Source: RHLJ01 sp963974345
GTDB taxonomy: Bacteria > Bacteroidota > Rhodothermia > Balneolales > Balneolaceae
Assembly: GCA_963974345.1 (NCBI GenBank)
Contig: CAXBBW010000016.1
Span: 1 to 64,000 of the forward strand
Length of the DNA: 64,000 bases
Reading direction: 5' to 3'
Shown here: positions 28,852-37,052 of the stretch, one piece after another
How positions within the stretch are numbered: the first letter of the stretch is position 1
Layout: the number at the start of each line of letters is the position of its first letter
The notes under the pieces: generated by a model
Databases searched by the model: none
The model's input: only the letters and a program-made list of their open reading frames with translations
What the model was told of the DNA's origin: nothing
Program-made: the position numbers and the translations under genes

Positions 28852-29306
28852 TGAGTTTGTCTGAAGAAGAATATCTACCTTCTGAAATCTTACAAAAAGC
28901 AATTGTAAGCGGAAAAGAATATGGTTGGAAACGAACTGACTTTAAGGAAGTAGTAAACAAAGCAGTTGAAGTCGGACTTGGAGTTATTGGCGGACAAGTT
29001 CAATTCAAATTTCCAGAAGGGACTTGTGAACTTTATTGGCACAAATACGACACGACAGAAAGAAAATCAGGACAAAGTTGGAAAGACTATTGTCAGCGGA
29101 CAAGAGAAGAGTGTTTCAGACAATTTGAAAAACTTCCGACCGACATCGAGTTAATAAGAGAAGGAATTCAAAGCTTTGACTTTTTGAAAGAGAAGAGTAA
29201 ATCTGACACTGAACTAAGCGACTTCTTGATTTTCATTCTGTACTTCAACGACCTTGAAACTGAATTAGAAAGAAATAAAAAAACGACACCACAACATCGG
29301 CTATAG
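28851..29306 (+). CDS. unknown cassette protein, 151 residues
   Basis: A soluble protein of 151 residues rich in Glu/Lys, with a helical start (LPSEILQKAIVSGKEYGWKRTDF), a possible strand pair (GGQVQFKFPEGTCELYWHKY) and a helical C terminus. I do not recognise the family. The last codons (TPQHRL and TAG at 29304-29306) lie inside the left arm of the attC-like repeat, as is common for cassette genes. It is coupled to the 103-residue gene by a one-base stop/start overlap. Confidence 0.8.
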   Translation: MSLSEEEYLPSEILQKAIVSGKEYGWKRTDFKEVVNKAVEVGLGVIGGQVQFKFPEGTCELYWHKYDTTERKSGQSWKDYCQRTREECFRQFEKLPTDIELIREGIQSFDFLKEKSKSDTELSDFLIFILYFNDLETELERNKKTTPQHRL

Positions 29307-29420
29307 CAAATGCGGGCTGACTGCTTAAAAATGAAGATATTACAACTATATAACATTAAGTCTGGCGGACAAAGTTTCGGTTTCAAAATCCCGCACTTGC
29401 CATAGCCAGGGCCGTTAGGC
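29287..29420 (+). repeat. attC-like site 1
   Basis: The left arm at 29287-29316 and right arm at 29390-29414 form a long imperfect inverted repeat. GGCTATAGCAAATGCGGG (29299-29316) matches the reverse complement of the right arm at 16 of 18 bases. Both differences become G-T pairs on the bottom strand. The right core is GTTAGGC (29414-29420, fitting GTTRRRY). The left core ACCACAAC is the exact complement of the cassette's own first bases at 28521-28528. Confidence 0.75.
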
Positions 29421-29494
29421 GCAATGTAACAAAACCATTATCTCTTCGTCTTCCATTTAAAAACCAACTAGTAAGTTCAAATGCAAGAAAATTA

Positions 29495-30334
29495 ATGGAA
29501 CGAAAAAAAACTTGGAATACAATCTTTCTGTTTCTTGGACTCGTTGTTATTCTTACTTCGCCTTTCCATTATGCCATAGTAAATTTATATCCTTCACGAA
29601 TCTATGTTGGGGCTATAATGTGGTGTCCTGCTATAGCTGCAATTATTACTTTAAAAATAAAAGGACGTAAAATTTCATCTCTAAATTGGAATTGGGGAAA
29701 ATGGAAATATATCCGATTGTCTTATTTCATTCCCGCCTTATATGGTCTAATCACTTATGCATTAATCTGGATTTTCGGATTTGGAGGTTTAGCCAATAAG
29801 GAAGTAATAATAGATTGGGGAGAAGAACTCGGATTGTTCGGAATAGGAACTTTAAATCCTACTTCGATAACAATTATAGCTATTATTTTATTAGGGACTG
29901 TAGAAGTGATAAGAGCTTCAGCAACAACTTTAGGAGAAGAAATTGGGTGGAGAGGTTTTTTTATTTATGAATTGAGAAAGGTATTTTCATTTACTGGTGT
30001 ATCTCTTTTTAGTGGATTTATATGGGCTGCTTGGCATTGGCCTCTGCTCGTTTACTATAGTAATAATGTTCTATTGGAATTTATAACATTCTTTATAGTA
30101 ATTATTTCTATGTCATTTATTATGGCTTATTACACTTTTAAATCTAAAAGTCTATGGCCAGCAGTAATTTTTCACGCAGTAAGCAATGTATATATTCAAA
30201 AAATATTACCTGAGTTAACCATTAAAAATGAAGGAACGGAACATTGGCTTGGTGAAAACGGAATTATGTTTGCAATTGTGACTTGCGTTTTTGGAATTTA
30301 CTTTTGGAGAAAAGCAATTAAAGAAAAATTATAA
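29495..30334 (+). CDS. CPBP family intramembrane metalloprotease
   Basis: A 279-residue, about eight-helix membrane protein of the CAAX protease/bacteriocin-processing (Abi) family. The active-site motif EExxxR is Glu148, Glu149 and Arg153 in LGEEIGWRGFF. The second motif has His181 in AAWHWP, and the third is the His of FHAVSN near residue 228. Bacterial members cleave peptides in the membrane or protect against bacteriocins. It is the gene of the second cassette, with the start 80 bases after the junction. Confidence 0.88.
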   Translation: MERKKTWNTIFLFLGLVVILTSPFHYAIVNLYPSRIYVGAIMWCPAIAAIITLKIKGRKISSLNWNWGKWKYIRLSYFIPALYGLITYALIWIFGFGGLANKEVIIDWGEELGLFGIGTLNPTSITIIAIILLGTVEVIRASATTLGEEIGWRGFFIYELRKVFSFTGVSLFSGFIWAAWHWPLLVYYSNNVLLEFITFFIVIISMSFIMAYYTFKSKSLWPAVIFHAVSNVYIQKILPELTIKNEGTEHWLGENGIMFAIVTCVFGIYFWRKAIKEKL

Positions 30335-30450
30335 ATAAAAAACATAGCGCGGTTTAGGCTTTTCCAAAGGTCTGTGTTTATTTATAAAGTCGCCAACTCG
30401 AAAGGTATCACATATCACCTGCCCTACGTTTCTTATACTGAACGTTAAAT
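30324..30450 (+). repeat. attC-like site 2
   Basis: The left arm (AAACATAGCGCGG, 30340-30352) matches the reverse complement of CTGCCCTACGTTT (30419-30431) at 10 of 13 bases. The right arm 30419-30446 is identical over 28 bases to 39078-39105. It ends in GTTAAAT (30444-30450), a perfect GTTRRRY core. The expected complement of the upstream cassette start (GCCTAA) was not found in the left arm, so the cassette may be a fusion. Confidence 0.55.
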
Positions 30451-30471
30451 CCCAGAATATAAACCACTGAT

Positions 30472-30900
30472 TTGAAATTATCTGGTTACGTAAAAAGAAG
30501 AAATGGTGTACCTTTAGGTAACAGCCATTCGCTTCGTAATATGTTGATTCGTTCTCTGGGAGCGGGAACATTTTCGATATTTTGGCAATACTGGAATCCA
30601 ATCTGGGGGTTCTATCTAGGGAAATATATATTCAAACCGCTTAAACTCATCTTCCCCCAAGCATTATCCTTGGTAATAACTTTTGTCGTCTGTGGATTCA
30701 TCCATGACCTAGTCATCATGGTATTGAAATGGAAATTTACCCTACTCCTAACTCCATGGTTTTTATTTATGGGTATTGGTGTGATTTTAAGTGACTACGC
30801 GAACATTGATTACTCAACATTTCCTTGGGTAGTGAGAGCTGGTATAAACATTGCTATTATATTTGGTTGCTTATTTCTTGCTTACCAAATACGAATCTAA
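30472..30900 (+). CDS. small MBOAT-like membrane protein
   Basis: This 142-residue protein has three to four hydrophobic segments. FWQYWNPIWGFYLGKYIFKPL followed by ITFVVCGFIHDLVI resembles the region around the invariant His of MBOAT acyltransferases (FWrrWh...GfwHG). It is much shorter than a full MBOAT enzyme of about 400 residues, so it may be a half-size relative, a cassette-trimmed fragment or an unrelated family. The start is a TTG 27 bases after the attC junction; no ATG is available before residue 25. Confidence 0.55.
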   Translation: MKLSGYVKRRNGVPLGNSHSLRNMLIRSLGAGTFSIFWQYWNPIWGFYLGKYIFKPLKLIFPQALSLVITFVVCGFIHDLVIMVLKWKFTLLLTPWFLFMGIGVILSDYANIDYSTFPWVVRAGINIAIIFGCLFLAYQIRI

Positions 30901-30961
30901 AAAATACAGTGGAACTGCTGCTTCAATTCCCTCGGATGTGAAGCAGGAACTTCACGTAATG

Positions 30962-30987
30962 TGTTCCAAACGAGAATGTTTGGAACA
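30962..30987 (+). repeat. perfect inverted repeat
   Basis: TGTTCCAAAC (30962-30971) and GTTTGGAACA (30978-30987) pair without mismatch around a 6-base loop. No T run follows, so a terminator role is doubtful. Confidence 0.7.
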
Positions 30988-30998
30988 AGATAAAATAT

Positions 30999-31059
30999 GG
31001 ATTCCTGCCTTCGCAGAAATGACGCTGAAGGAAGTTGCAAATACTATCTATTTCCCTTG
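30999..31059 (+). repeat. dispersed REP-like repeat, copy A
   Basis: It begins GGATTCCTGCCTTCGCAG, a palindromic unit of a type common in intergenic DNA. The tail includes AAATACTATCTATTTCCCTT. Copy B at 35373-35432 keeps both the palindrome and the tail with about ten differences. Confidence 0.65.
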
Positions 31060-31277
31060 AATTTCTTCACCACGTTACGATGCTCCCCGTGTTGTACCCA
31101 ACTTCACTCCAACGCTTAGCATTGGAGCAAGGGCAAAGATTGTGAAAGATTAGCGTTACATAGTCTATCACACAAAATCCAGCAGGAAGATACTTTACTA
31201 AATGTGGAGTATGGTGGTGTTTATCTTATATTCATAGAATTGAATACTCATGATATCCCTTTAAACTGAACTCCAAA

Positions 31278-32285
31278 ATGAAATCATACATTACTCTTCT
31301 AATCCTCAGTATTCTTCTTCTAAACTGTAAAACCAACTCAGAGCAAAAACCAGTATTTGAACATGATGTAAAAAGTGGACCAACACCATGGACAGATGAT
31401 ACCTTTGAACTTGAAGAAGACGATTTTACATTTGCTATTATTTCTGACTTAACTGGTGGAGAACGTGAAAACATTTATAGTACAGCTGTAGGCCAATTAA
31501 ATCGGTTAGATCCTACGTTTGTATTAAGTGTCGGCGATTTAATCGACGGAGGTACGGAAGACACTTTACAACTAGAAAAAGAGTGGAACTCGTTCGATGT
31601 TAGGACTTCTAAACTAAATATGCCGTTTTTTCATCTTGGTGGAAACCATGACCTAACCAATCCCTTAATGCGTAAATTTTGGGAGAAAAGGTTTGGCCCT
31701 CGTTATTATCATTTTGTTTATGAAAATGTACTGTTTTTAATGATGGACTCTGAAGACTACGAAGAGAAACGCATGTTAGAAATCTATTATGCCAGAGCTA
31801 AAGCTTTACAAATAGATAATGGAGAAATTGAAGGAGTGTATGAAGAATCAGAGTATTATAGTATGCCTGAACGTAGAATTGGAGGTATGAGTAACGATCA
31901 GTTTAATTATTATAAAGCTGTTCTTGAAAAATACCCTACTGTAAAATGGACATTTTTGCTTATGCATAAGCCACTTTGGATGCGCGAAGATGACAAAGGA
32001 TTAGGGAAGCTTGAAATGCTACTAGCTGACAGACCATATACTGTAATCAATGGGCACTTTCATTCGTTTTCACATCGCATAAGACATGGTAGAGATTATA
32101 CAATGTTAGGAACTACTGGTGGCGCTCAAGTAGCGGCAGACTCGATGGCTTTTGACCATGTTACTTTGGTGAGAATGGCAGAGAAGCCTATTGTTACACA
32201 TTTAAAAATGGACGGGATTTTAGATGAAACAGGGATAGTTGCTGTTGTATCGGATAGCTTGATTTTTTTAGAAACGAACAACTAG
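31278..32285 (+). CDS. metallophosphoesterase lipoprotein
   Basis: A 335-residue calcineurin-like phosphoesterase with a lipoprotein signal (LLNC, Cys17). Metal-ligand motifs in order are DLTGG (in place of DxH), VGDLIDGG, GGNHDL, LLMHKPLW and NGHFHSF. The first motif has Thr where His is usual, which may alter the metal site. It probably hydrolyses a phosphoester at the envelope; the substrate is unknown. It lies inside the cassette region, but its flanking spacers are not clear attC sites. Confidence 0.85.
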   Translation: MKSYITLLILSILLLNCKTNSEQKPVFEHDVKSGPTPWTDDTFELEEDDFTFAIISDLTGGERENIYSTAVGQLNRLDPTFVLSVGDLIDGGTEDTLQLEKEWNSFDVRTSKLNMPFFHLGGNHDLTNPLMRKFWEKRFGPRYYHFVYENVLFLMMDSEDYEEKRMLEIYYARAKALQIDNGEIEGVYEESEYYSMPERRIGGMSNDQFNYYKAVLEKYPTVKWTFLLMHKPLWMREDDKGLGKLEMLLADRPYTVINGHFHSFSHRIRHGRDYTMLGTTGGAQVAADSMAFDHVTLVRMAEKPIVTHLKMDGILDETGIVAVVSDSLIFLETNN

Positions 32286-32345
32286 CTTCTTTACTTAAAC
32301 TCGTTCCTTAATTCTTTTTTGGAGCATCCTCTGGTTCTGTAGCTC

Positions 32346-32383
32346 TCAGCCTGTTTGCTACGGAATGCTGAATTGGAGGCTCC
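32346..32383 (+). repeat. 38-bp repeat, copy 1
   Basis: Identical over 38 bases to 33622-33659. It contains TCAGC...GCTGA and GTAGC...GCTAC pairings, so it can form a hairpin. A more diverged relative (TTCCGTAGCTCTGCTGCGGAA) is at about 35297-35317. Confidence 0.8.
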
Positions 32384-32510
32384 TGCTTCTAATACTCAAT
32401 ATCTAACCGTAGAATTGATCCCCAAAATGTTCACCTGGAGTAATGTCGGTTACGCTCTTTTAAGGTTATGGGCATCCGGAGTTTCCAGATTGAATTCACA
32501 AGCAGAAGTT

Positions 32511-32539
32511 TATAAACTAGATAAAATTTCTAGTTTATA
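32511..32539. repeat. perfect 11-bp inverted repeat, possible terminator
   Basis: TATAAACTAGA (32511-32521) pairs exactly with TCTAGTTTATA (32529-32539) around seven bases. It lies just past the end of the minus-strand gene at 32548. No clear T tract follows on that strand. Confidence 0.5.
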
Positions 32540-32547
32540 AATAAAAT

Positions 32548-33444
32548 TTATTTTCCCTTTACTATTTCAGTATCCCACCATTCAAGAATTTCTCCAACAG
32601 ATTTAGATCCTTGTTTTAATGATGACACTCTTTGTAAAAAGGCACTTTTTCTTTCATCGTCTTGAAAATACCAATTTGCGCTCATTTCATTTCTTCCATA
32701 TGATATTGTAACTCCAATAGCTGATCCTTGATCAATTACTACAAAATCTTTGCTTACATCTGCTGGGAATTGAAAGTTCTTATCCTCTCCATCTATGTAA
32801 ACGTAAGATTTTATCCTTTCGAGTTTTGAAAACGCCCTTAGAATTTCAATACTTCTACTATCTATATTTTCTCGTGAATCGAAAACGAACACTCTTTCAA
32901 TTAATGACGCTTTAGATTGTTCAGCAGCTTTGATCATATTCCTCATAAGCGCTTCATCCCATTCTGTCAAATAATCTTTAATAGTTGTAGAAAATATATT
33001 TGACTCAGCGTTCTCATATAAATCAAGTAGTACTTGAGAATAGCGTCCTGATGGTACTCTTAATTGCCCATTTCGCCAATCTCGGGTTTTGATTAGAAAA
33101 TTTCCAATCTCTGATATTATTTCATCTTTAAAAACTTTAACTTCAAATTTATCAGATATATCTAGGTTTTCAATTATTTCATTAAGTTTATCATTAGAAC
33201 TTTCTGGGATATTTGTAGATAGATTAGGAATAACTCTACTTGGCTGTTTACGATCAATAAATATTCCAATTACAATAACTGCAAGAAACAAAAGCATTGC
33301 CACAGGGTACCAACCTTTAAATGATGTTTCAAAGTCGGTTGCAATAGCTGTCAAAATAGTTGCTTCAGCTACAAGTACAATCAACCCCAGAAGTTTAAGC
33401 CAATCGCTTAAAGAGGATAATATTCCCATTCTTTCCTTTTTCAT
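32548..33444 (-). CDS. membrane-anchored protein of unknown function
   Basis: A 298-residue protein. Two membrane helices lie at about residues 14-35 and 46-64, and a cytosolic domain follows. That domain has a long central segment (NIFSTTIKDYLTEWDEALMRNMIKAAEQ, then IERVFVFDSRENI) resembling regulatory PLD-like or sensor domains without a clear HKD motif. I do not recognise the family. It is the only gene in the cassette region on the minus strand. The two copies of the 38-bp repeat flank it, which suggests it moved as a unit. Confidence 0.8.
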   Translation of the reverse strand: MKKERMGILSSLSDWLKLLGLIVLVAEATILTAIATDFETSFKGWYPVAMLLFLAVIVIGIFIDRKQPSRVIPNLSTNIPESSNDKLNEIIENLDISDKFEVKVFKDEIISEIGNFLIKTRDWRNGQLRVPSGRYSQVLLDLYENAESNIFSTTIKDYLTEWDEALMRNMIKAAEQSKASLIERVFVFDSRENIDSRSIEILRAFSKLERIKSYVYIDGEDKNFQFPADVSKDFVVIDQGSAIGVTISYGRNEMSANWYFQDDERKSAFLQRVSSLKQGSKSVGEILEWWDTEIVKGK

Positions 33445-33771
33445 ATCTCTAAAAAATTAAATGAATACTATATAAATAGTTTATTTGTTAATAATTAACA
33501 TTATTTCATTAGATATTCAATAGAGATAAATTGATTAATTTCAAGTACTATTCAGCTTGAAATAATTAATATTTTTAAAAAATATTTTATTAGTTATCCA
33601 TTTCACCTCGTTCCATAGCTTTCAGCCTGTTTGCTACGGAATGCTGAATTGGAGGCTCCAGCTTTCATTCAGTTTCGTCTCAACAAGTAAATGAACGAAA
33701 TTAAGGTTGAATCAATTGACTTAAATGCTGAATAAATTCATTCATTTCTAAAGTCGAAGCATTCAAACTAA
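33445..33771. other. 327-base AT-rich spacer
   Basis: No gene is seen. The first 150 bases are very AT-rich, as for a promoter of the minus-strand gene. A second copy of the 38-bp repeat is at 33622-33659, followed by about 110 bases of leader for the SDR gene. Confidence 0.6.
33622..33659 (+). repeat. 38-bp repeat, copy 2
   Basis: Identical to 32346-32383 and in the same orientation, with the gene 32548-33444 between them. Confidence 0.8.
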
Positions 33772-35196
33772 ATGAACATTCTACTTACTGGTGCCACAGG
33801 TTATATTGGTAAACGAATTCTTCCCTTATTAGTGAATATGGGTCATCATGTAGTATGCTGCGTCAGAGATAAATCTAGATTTAACCCACCTTCTTCCTTA
33901 AAAGGAAATATTTCTGTGATAGAAATCGATCTATTGGAAGAATCTTCTCTATCAAAAATTCCTACTGATATTGATATCGCTTACTATTTAGTGCACTCGA
34001 TGTCTTCATCCGAGAATTATAGAATATTAGAACAGAAATCTGCTATTAATTTTCGAGAGGTTCTTTCAAAGACGAAAGTAAATCAAGTCATTTACTTGAG
34101 TGGTATTGTAAACGAATCAAATTTATCTAAGCATCTTGAATCCAGAAAAAAAGTTGAAGAAGAGTTAAATAAAGGCAATTACAATTTTACGTGTTTGAGA
34201 GCTGGAATAATAATTGGTTCAGGCAGTGCCTCATTTGAAATAATGCGTGATTTAGTTGAAAAATTACCGGTAATGATTGCACCAAAATGGCTGTTAACAA
34301 GGTGTCAACCTATCGGTATATCTGATGTTCTGAAGTTTTTAATAAATTGTATTTCCGTTGAAGAAACTTATAACAAAAACTTTGATATAGGTTGTTATGA
34401 CGTTTTCACCTATAAAGAAATGCTACTGGAACTAGCCAGAGTTAGAAATTTAACCAGAAAAATCTGGACGATTCCTGTAATGTCTCCAAACCTTTCTTCC
34501 TATTGGCTCTATTTTGTTACTTCAACATCGTATAAATTAGCCCGATCTTTAGTTAGTAGCATGAAAGTTGAGGTAGTTTGTCGGGATAATGAAATCAATC
34601 AGATTTTGGGGATTGAACCGATTTCATATACAGAAGCTTTAGTTCGGGCATTTGACAAAATTGAAAACAATGAAATAGTCTCAAGTTGGAAGGACTCTTA
34701 CTCTAGTAGTGGTATTACGATCGATCTTTCAGAGTTCGTTAACGTTCCTGAATATGGATGTTTCAAAGATAAACGAACAAGAAAAATGGAAAGCAGGAAT
34801 ACTACAGTCGAAAAAATTTGGCGCATTGGCGGTAAAAACGGATGGTATTTCGGAACCTGGCTCTGGAAAATACGTGGATTTTTAGACAAACTGGTTGGAG
34901 GGGTTGGTTTGCGGAGAGGTCGCACCAATCAAAACACAATTTTTGCAGGCGATTCATTAGACTTTTGGCGTGTACTTTATGCAAACAAACAGGAAGGTCG
35001 TTTATTACTTTTTGCGGAAATGAAACTTCCTGGTGACGCATGGCTTGAGTTTAGAATAGAAGGAGGTAATCTGATTCAAACTGCTACTTTCAGACCATTA
35101 GGTCTTTCTGGCCGCTTATATTGGTTTGCAGTCCTCCCATTTCATGGAATTATTTTTGAAGGATTATTGAACAAGCTTTCACAATCCGATAAGTAA
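33772..35196 (+). CDS. SDR/NAD-dependent epimerase-like protein with DUF2867
   Basis: A 474-residue protein with an N-terminal extended-SDR domain (NILLTGATGYIGKRILPLL, then AYYLVHSMSSSENY, VIYLSGI, LRAGIIIGSGS) and a C-terminal DUF2867 domain from about 330. The latter carries EKIWRIGGKNGWYFGTWLWKIRG and DFWRV...EMKLPGDAWLEF. This fusion is common in Bacteroidota and cyanobacteria; its substrate is not known. It sits in the cassette region but is large for a cassette gene, so it may be an older chromosomal gene flanked by repeats. Confidence 0.88.
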   Translation: MNILLTGATGYIGKRILPLLVNMGHHVVCCVRDKSRFNPPSSLKGNISVIEIDLLEESSLSKIPTDIDIAYYLVHSMSSSENYRILEQKSAINFREVLSKTKVNQVIYLSGIVNESNLSKHLESRKKVEEELNKGNYNFTCLRAGIIIGSGSASFEIMRDLVEKLPVMIAPKWLLTRCQPIGISDVLKFLINCISVEETYNKNFDIGCYDVFTYKEMLLELARVRNLTRKIWTIPVMSPNLSSYWLYFVTSTSYKLARSLVSSMKVEVVCRDNEINQILGIEPISYTEALVRAFDKIENNEIVSSWKDSYSSSGITIDLSEFVNVPEYGCFKDKRTRKMESRNTTVEKIWRIGGKNGWYFGTWLWKIRGFLDKLVGGVGLRRGRTNQNTIFAGDSLDFWRVLYANKQEGRLLLFAEMKLPGDAWLEFRIEGGNLIQTATFRPLGLSGRLYWFAVLPFHGIIFEGLLNKLSQSDK

Positions 35197-35648
35197 GTCA
35201 GTTTAATTAACTAGTCTCGACTTTTACCATCTCTCCAAAATCCTCACTTGGGAGACCCAAAATCTCAGCTATTTTAGTAAAAAAACTTAAACTCATTCCG
35301 TAGCTCTGCTGCGGAATACCCGTATGGAAGCTCTTGCTTCCAGTATTAATAGTACATCCATTGTTTAACTCTGGATTCCAGCCTCCACAGGAATGACGTC
35401 GTGGAAGTTACAAATACTATCTAATTCCCTTGGGTTTTTTAAATCTATGTCGTGCATTAATGCTGTCTTTTCCAACATATTCCATGCCTGGCAAGTAGCA
35501 GCTTTACCAGGAATGGAATATGTTGATGTTTCTATTATATTCTTAGTCATGATTGCAGTGCGTGATACTCTTATGTTGAAGTTGAATTCGCTCCACTCTT
35601 CATCTCCAACATGCTGGGCTAAGTTCATAAGTTGCGATCCCAACCCTC
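35197..35648. other. spacer with gene remnant and dispersed repeats
   Basis: No complete gene is credible. On the minus strand 35207-35293 reads as a vestigial C terminus (FFTKIAEILGLPSEDFGEMV, stop at 35207). A hairpin TTCCG...GCGGAA is near 35297-35317, and copy B of the dispersed repeat is at 35373-35432. A segment near 35578-35615 is an inverted relative of the conserved DNA that follows the GTTGGAG junction at 36989. Confidence 0.5.
35373..35432 (+). repeat. dispersed REP-like repeat, copy B
   Basis: Diverged copy of 30999-31059, starting GGATTCCAGCCTCCACAGG and keeping the ACAAATACTATCTAATTCCC tail. Confidence 0.65.
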
Positions 35649-35689
35649 ACTAAATTCAATGTATAAAACCACTAAACTTAGCACGGAAA
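35649..35689 (+). repeat. 41-bp leader repeat, copy 1
   Basis: Matches 37615-37655 at 39 of 41 bases. It contains an ATG (35659) whose codons MYKTTKL are in frame with the cyclase gene. Confidence 0.8.
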
Positions 35690-35703
35690 ATAAGAAGAAC
35701 CCA

Positions 35704-36930
35704 ATGAACGATAATAAAAAGAGTGAAACTCCAATTTTCCAAAGAATGGTTGATATTGGGACTATTAAGGAATTTTCTATTACTGAAATTAGGTATCTGC
35801 GAGTAACAAACATTGCCTCTATTCTAGGTGCTATATTTATGGTAATTTGGATGATAATTGCCATTTTACTTACAAACGCATCAATTATTTATGGAAGCAA
35901 TGGGTTTATGGGATTGATGTTTCTCCTTGTGTTACTATTTAATGGGAAAGGTTGGCGGGTACTTGCTTCAATGTGGCTTAATATTTCATCATATATTGGA
36001 GTTCTTTTATTTCTTTATTTACTAGGATACTCTTCAGGCGTTGCAGTCATTTATTTCTTAATCATCATAATGCCTTACATGACTTTCCCCCGTAAGGCGA
36101 GAAAATCAGCCCATGGTATCAGTTTACTTGCCTGCTTGACATTAATTGTTACCGTTTTGCTTCAATCAAAGATAAATGCTCATTATGATATATTGGACCC
36201 ATATTTATTACAAGTAGTAAATATTAGTATAACCGGATTCATTAGTCTCACACTTGTATGGAGTTTGTCTGTCATGATTGATAGATCAGAGGAATCCTTA
36301 ATGGCTGAGCAGAAAAAATCAGATGACCTTCTGCACAATATCCTACCTGCAAACATCATAAAAGACTTGAAAGAAAGTGGTAAGACAATTCCTAAAAGGC
36401 ACAAGAATGTAACCATTTTGTTTACTGACTTTGAGGGTTTTACTGAGCTAGTAGCATCCATCCCAGCAATCACTTTGGTCAATGAACTCAATGACATTTT
36501 TGGTAGATTTGATGAAATTATGGAGGAAACGGAAGTAGAAAAGATTGAAACAATTGGTGATGCATATATGGCTGCATGTGGCCTTGAAGAAAAGGTTACT
36601 AATCATGCTGTTAAATGCATCAGGGCAGCACAAAAGATGTTAACCTTCCTAGAGGAGAGAAATAAGAGCCATGAAATAATATGGAGGATGAGAGTTGGGA
36701 TACATTCCGGAACTATAGTGGCTGGTGTTGTAGGCAAAAAGAAGTTTGCATACGATCTTTTCGGTGACACGATAAATACCGCTAGTAGGATAGAATCCGC
36801 GGGTGAAGCTGATAAAATCAATATCTCTTCATCTACTTACGAACTAGTTAAGAACGATTTTGCATGTCTTTCTCGTGGAAAGATATTTGCAAAGGGAAAA
36901 GGAGAATTGGATATGTATTTTGTAAAATAA
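35704..36930 (+). CDS. membrane class III adenylate/guanylate cyclase
   Basis: A 408-residue protein with about six helices in residues 40-210 and a cytosolic class III cyclase domain from about 230. Visible are VTILFTDFEGFTELV (metal Asp), ETIGDAYMAACG (second metal Asp), RVGIHSGTIVAGVVG and AYDLFGDTINTASRIES. It makes a cyclic nucleotide from ATP or GTP. I chose the ATG at 35704; an in-frame ATG at 35659 would add the repeated MYKTTKL leader. An attC-like hairpin follows directly, so this is probably a cassette gene. Confidence 0.9.
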   Translation: MNDNKKSETPIFQRMVDIGTIKEFSITEIRYLRVTNIASILGAIFMVIWMIIAILLTNASIIYGSNGFMGLMFLLVLLFNGKGWRVLASMWLNISSYIGVLLFLYLLGYSSGVAVIYFLIIIMPYMTFPRKARKSAHGISLLACLTLIVTVLLQSKINAHYDILDPYLLQVVNISITGFISLTLVWSLSVMIDRSEESLMAEQKKSDDLLHNILPANIIKDLKESGKTIPKRHKNVTILFTDFEGFTELVASIPAITLVNELNDIFGRFDEIMEETEVEKIETIGDAYMAACGLEEKVTNHAVKCIRAAQKMLTFLEERNKSHEIIWRMRVGIHSGTIVAGVVGKKKFAYDLFGDTINTASRIESAGEADKINISSSTYELVKNDFACLSRGKIFAKGKGELDMYFVK

Positions 36931-36934
36931 ACTG

Positions 36935-36995
36935 TAGCTAACAAAACCTATACGCAATGCCCTTCGGGACACTGCGCATATCCAAATCGTTGGAG
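36935..36995 (+). repeat. attC-like site 3 (compact hairpin)
   Basis: The left core GCTAAC (36937-36942) and right core GTTGGAG (36989-36995) frame an inverted repeat. TATACGCA pairs with TGCGCATA with one mismatch that becomes G-T on the bottom strand, and GCCC/GGG closes on a TTC loop at 36963-36965. Length, core placement and bottom-strand bias fit an integron attC. It starts 5 bases after the cyclase stop. Confidence 0.7.
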
Positions 36996-37052
36996 AAGAA
37001 AAGCCCAGCGAAGTTGAATATTGACAGACAACACAAAAGAGAATAATAACGA

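Larger units (their letters stand above)
30901..31277. other. 377-base spacer with palindromes and a dispersed repeat
   Basis: No gene is credible here. It holds a CTGCTTC/GAAGCAG hairpin near 30918-30951 and a perfect 10-bp stem at 30962-30987. A 61-base dispersed repeat at 30999-31059 has a diverged copy at 35373-35432. A TGGAG-flanked hairpin lies near 31110. It may be the remnant of one or more attC sites. Confidence 0.6.

Noticed and set aside
30851..31060. 69-residue frame overlapping the MBOAT-like gene end
   Set aside because: It shadows another gene and runs through the dispersed repeat.
35365..35643. 92-residue frame on the minus strand ending VIPVEAGIQS
   Set aside because: It reads through the REP-like palindrome and has no coding-like composition or ribosome site; treated as spacer.
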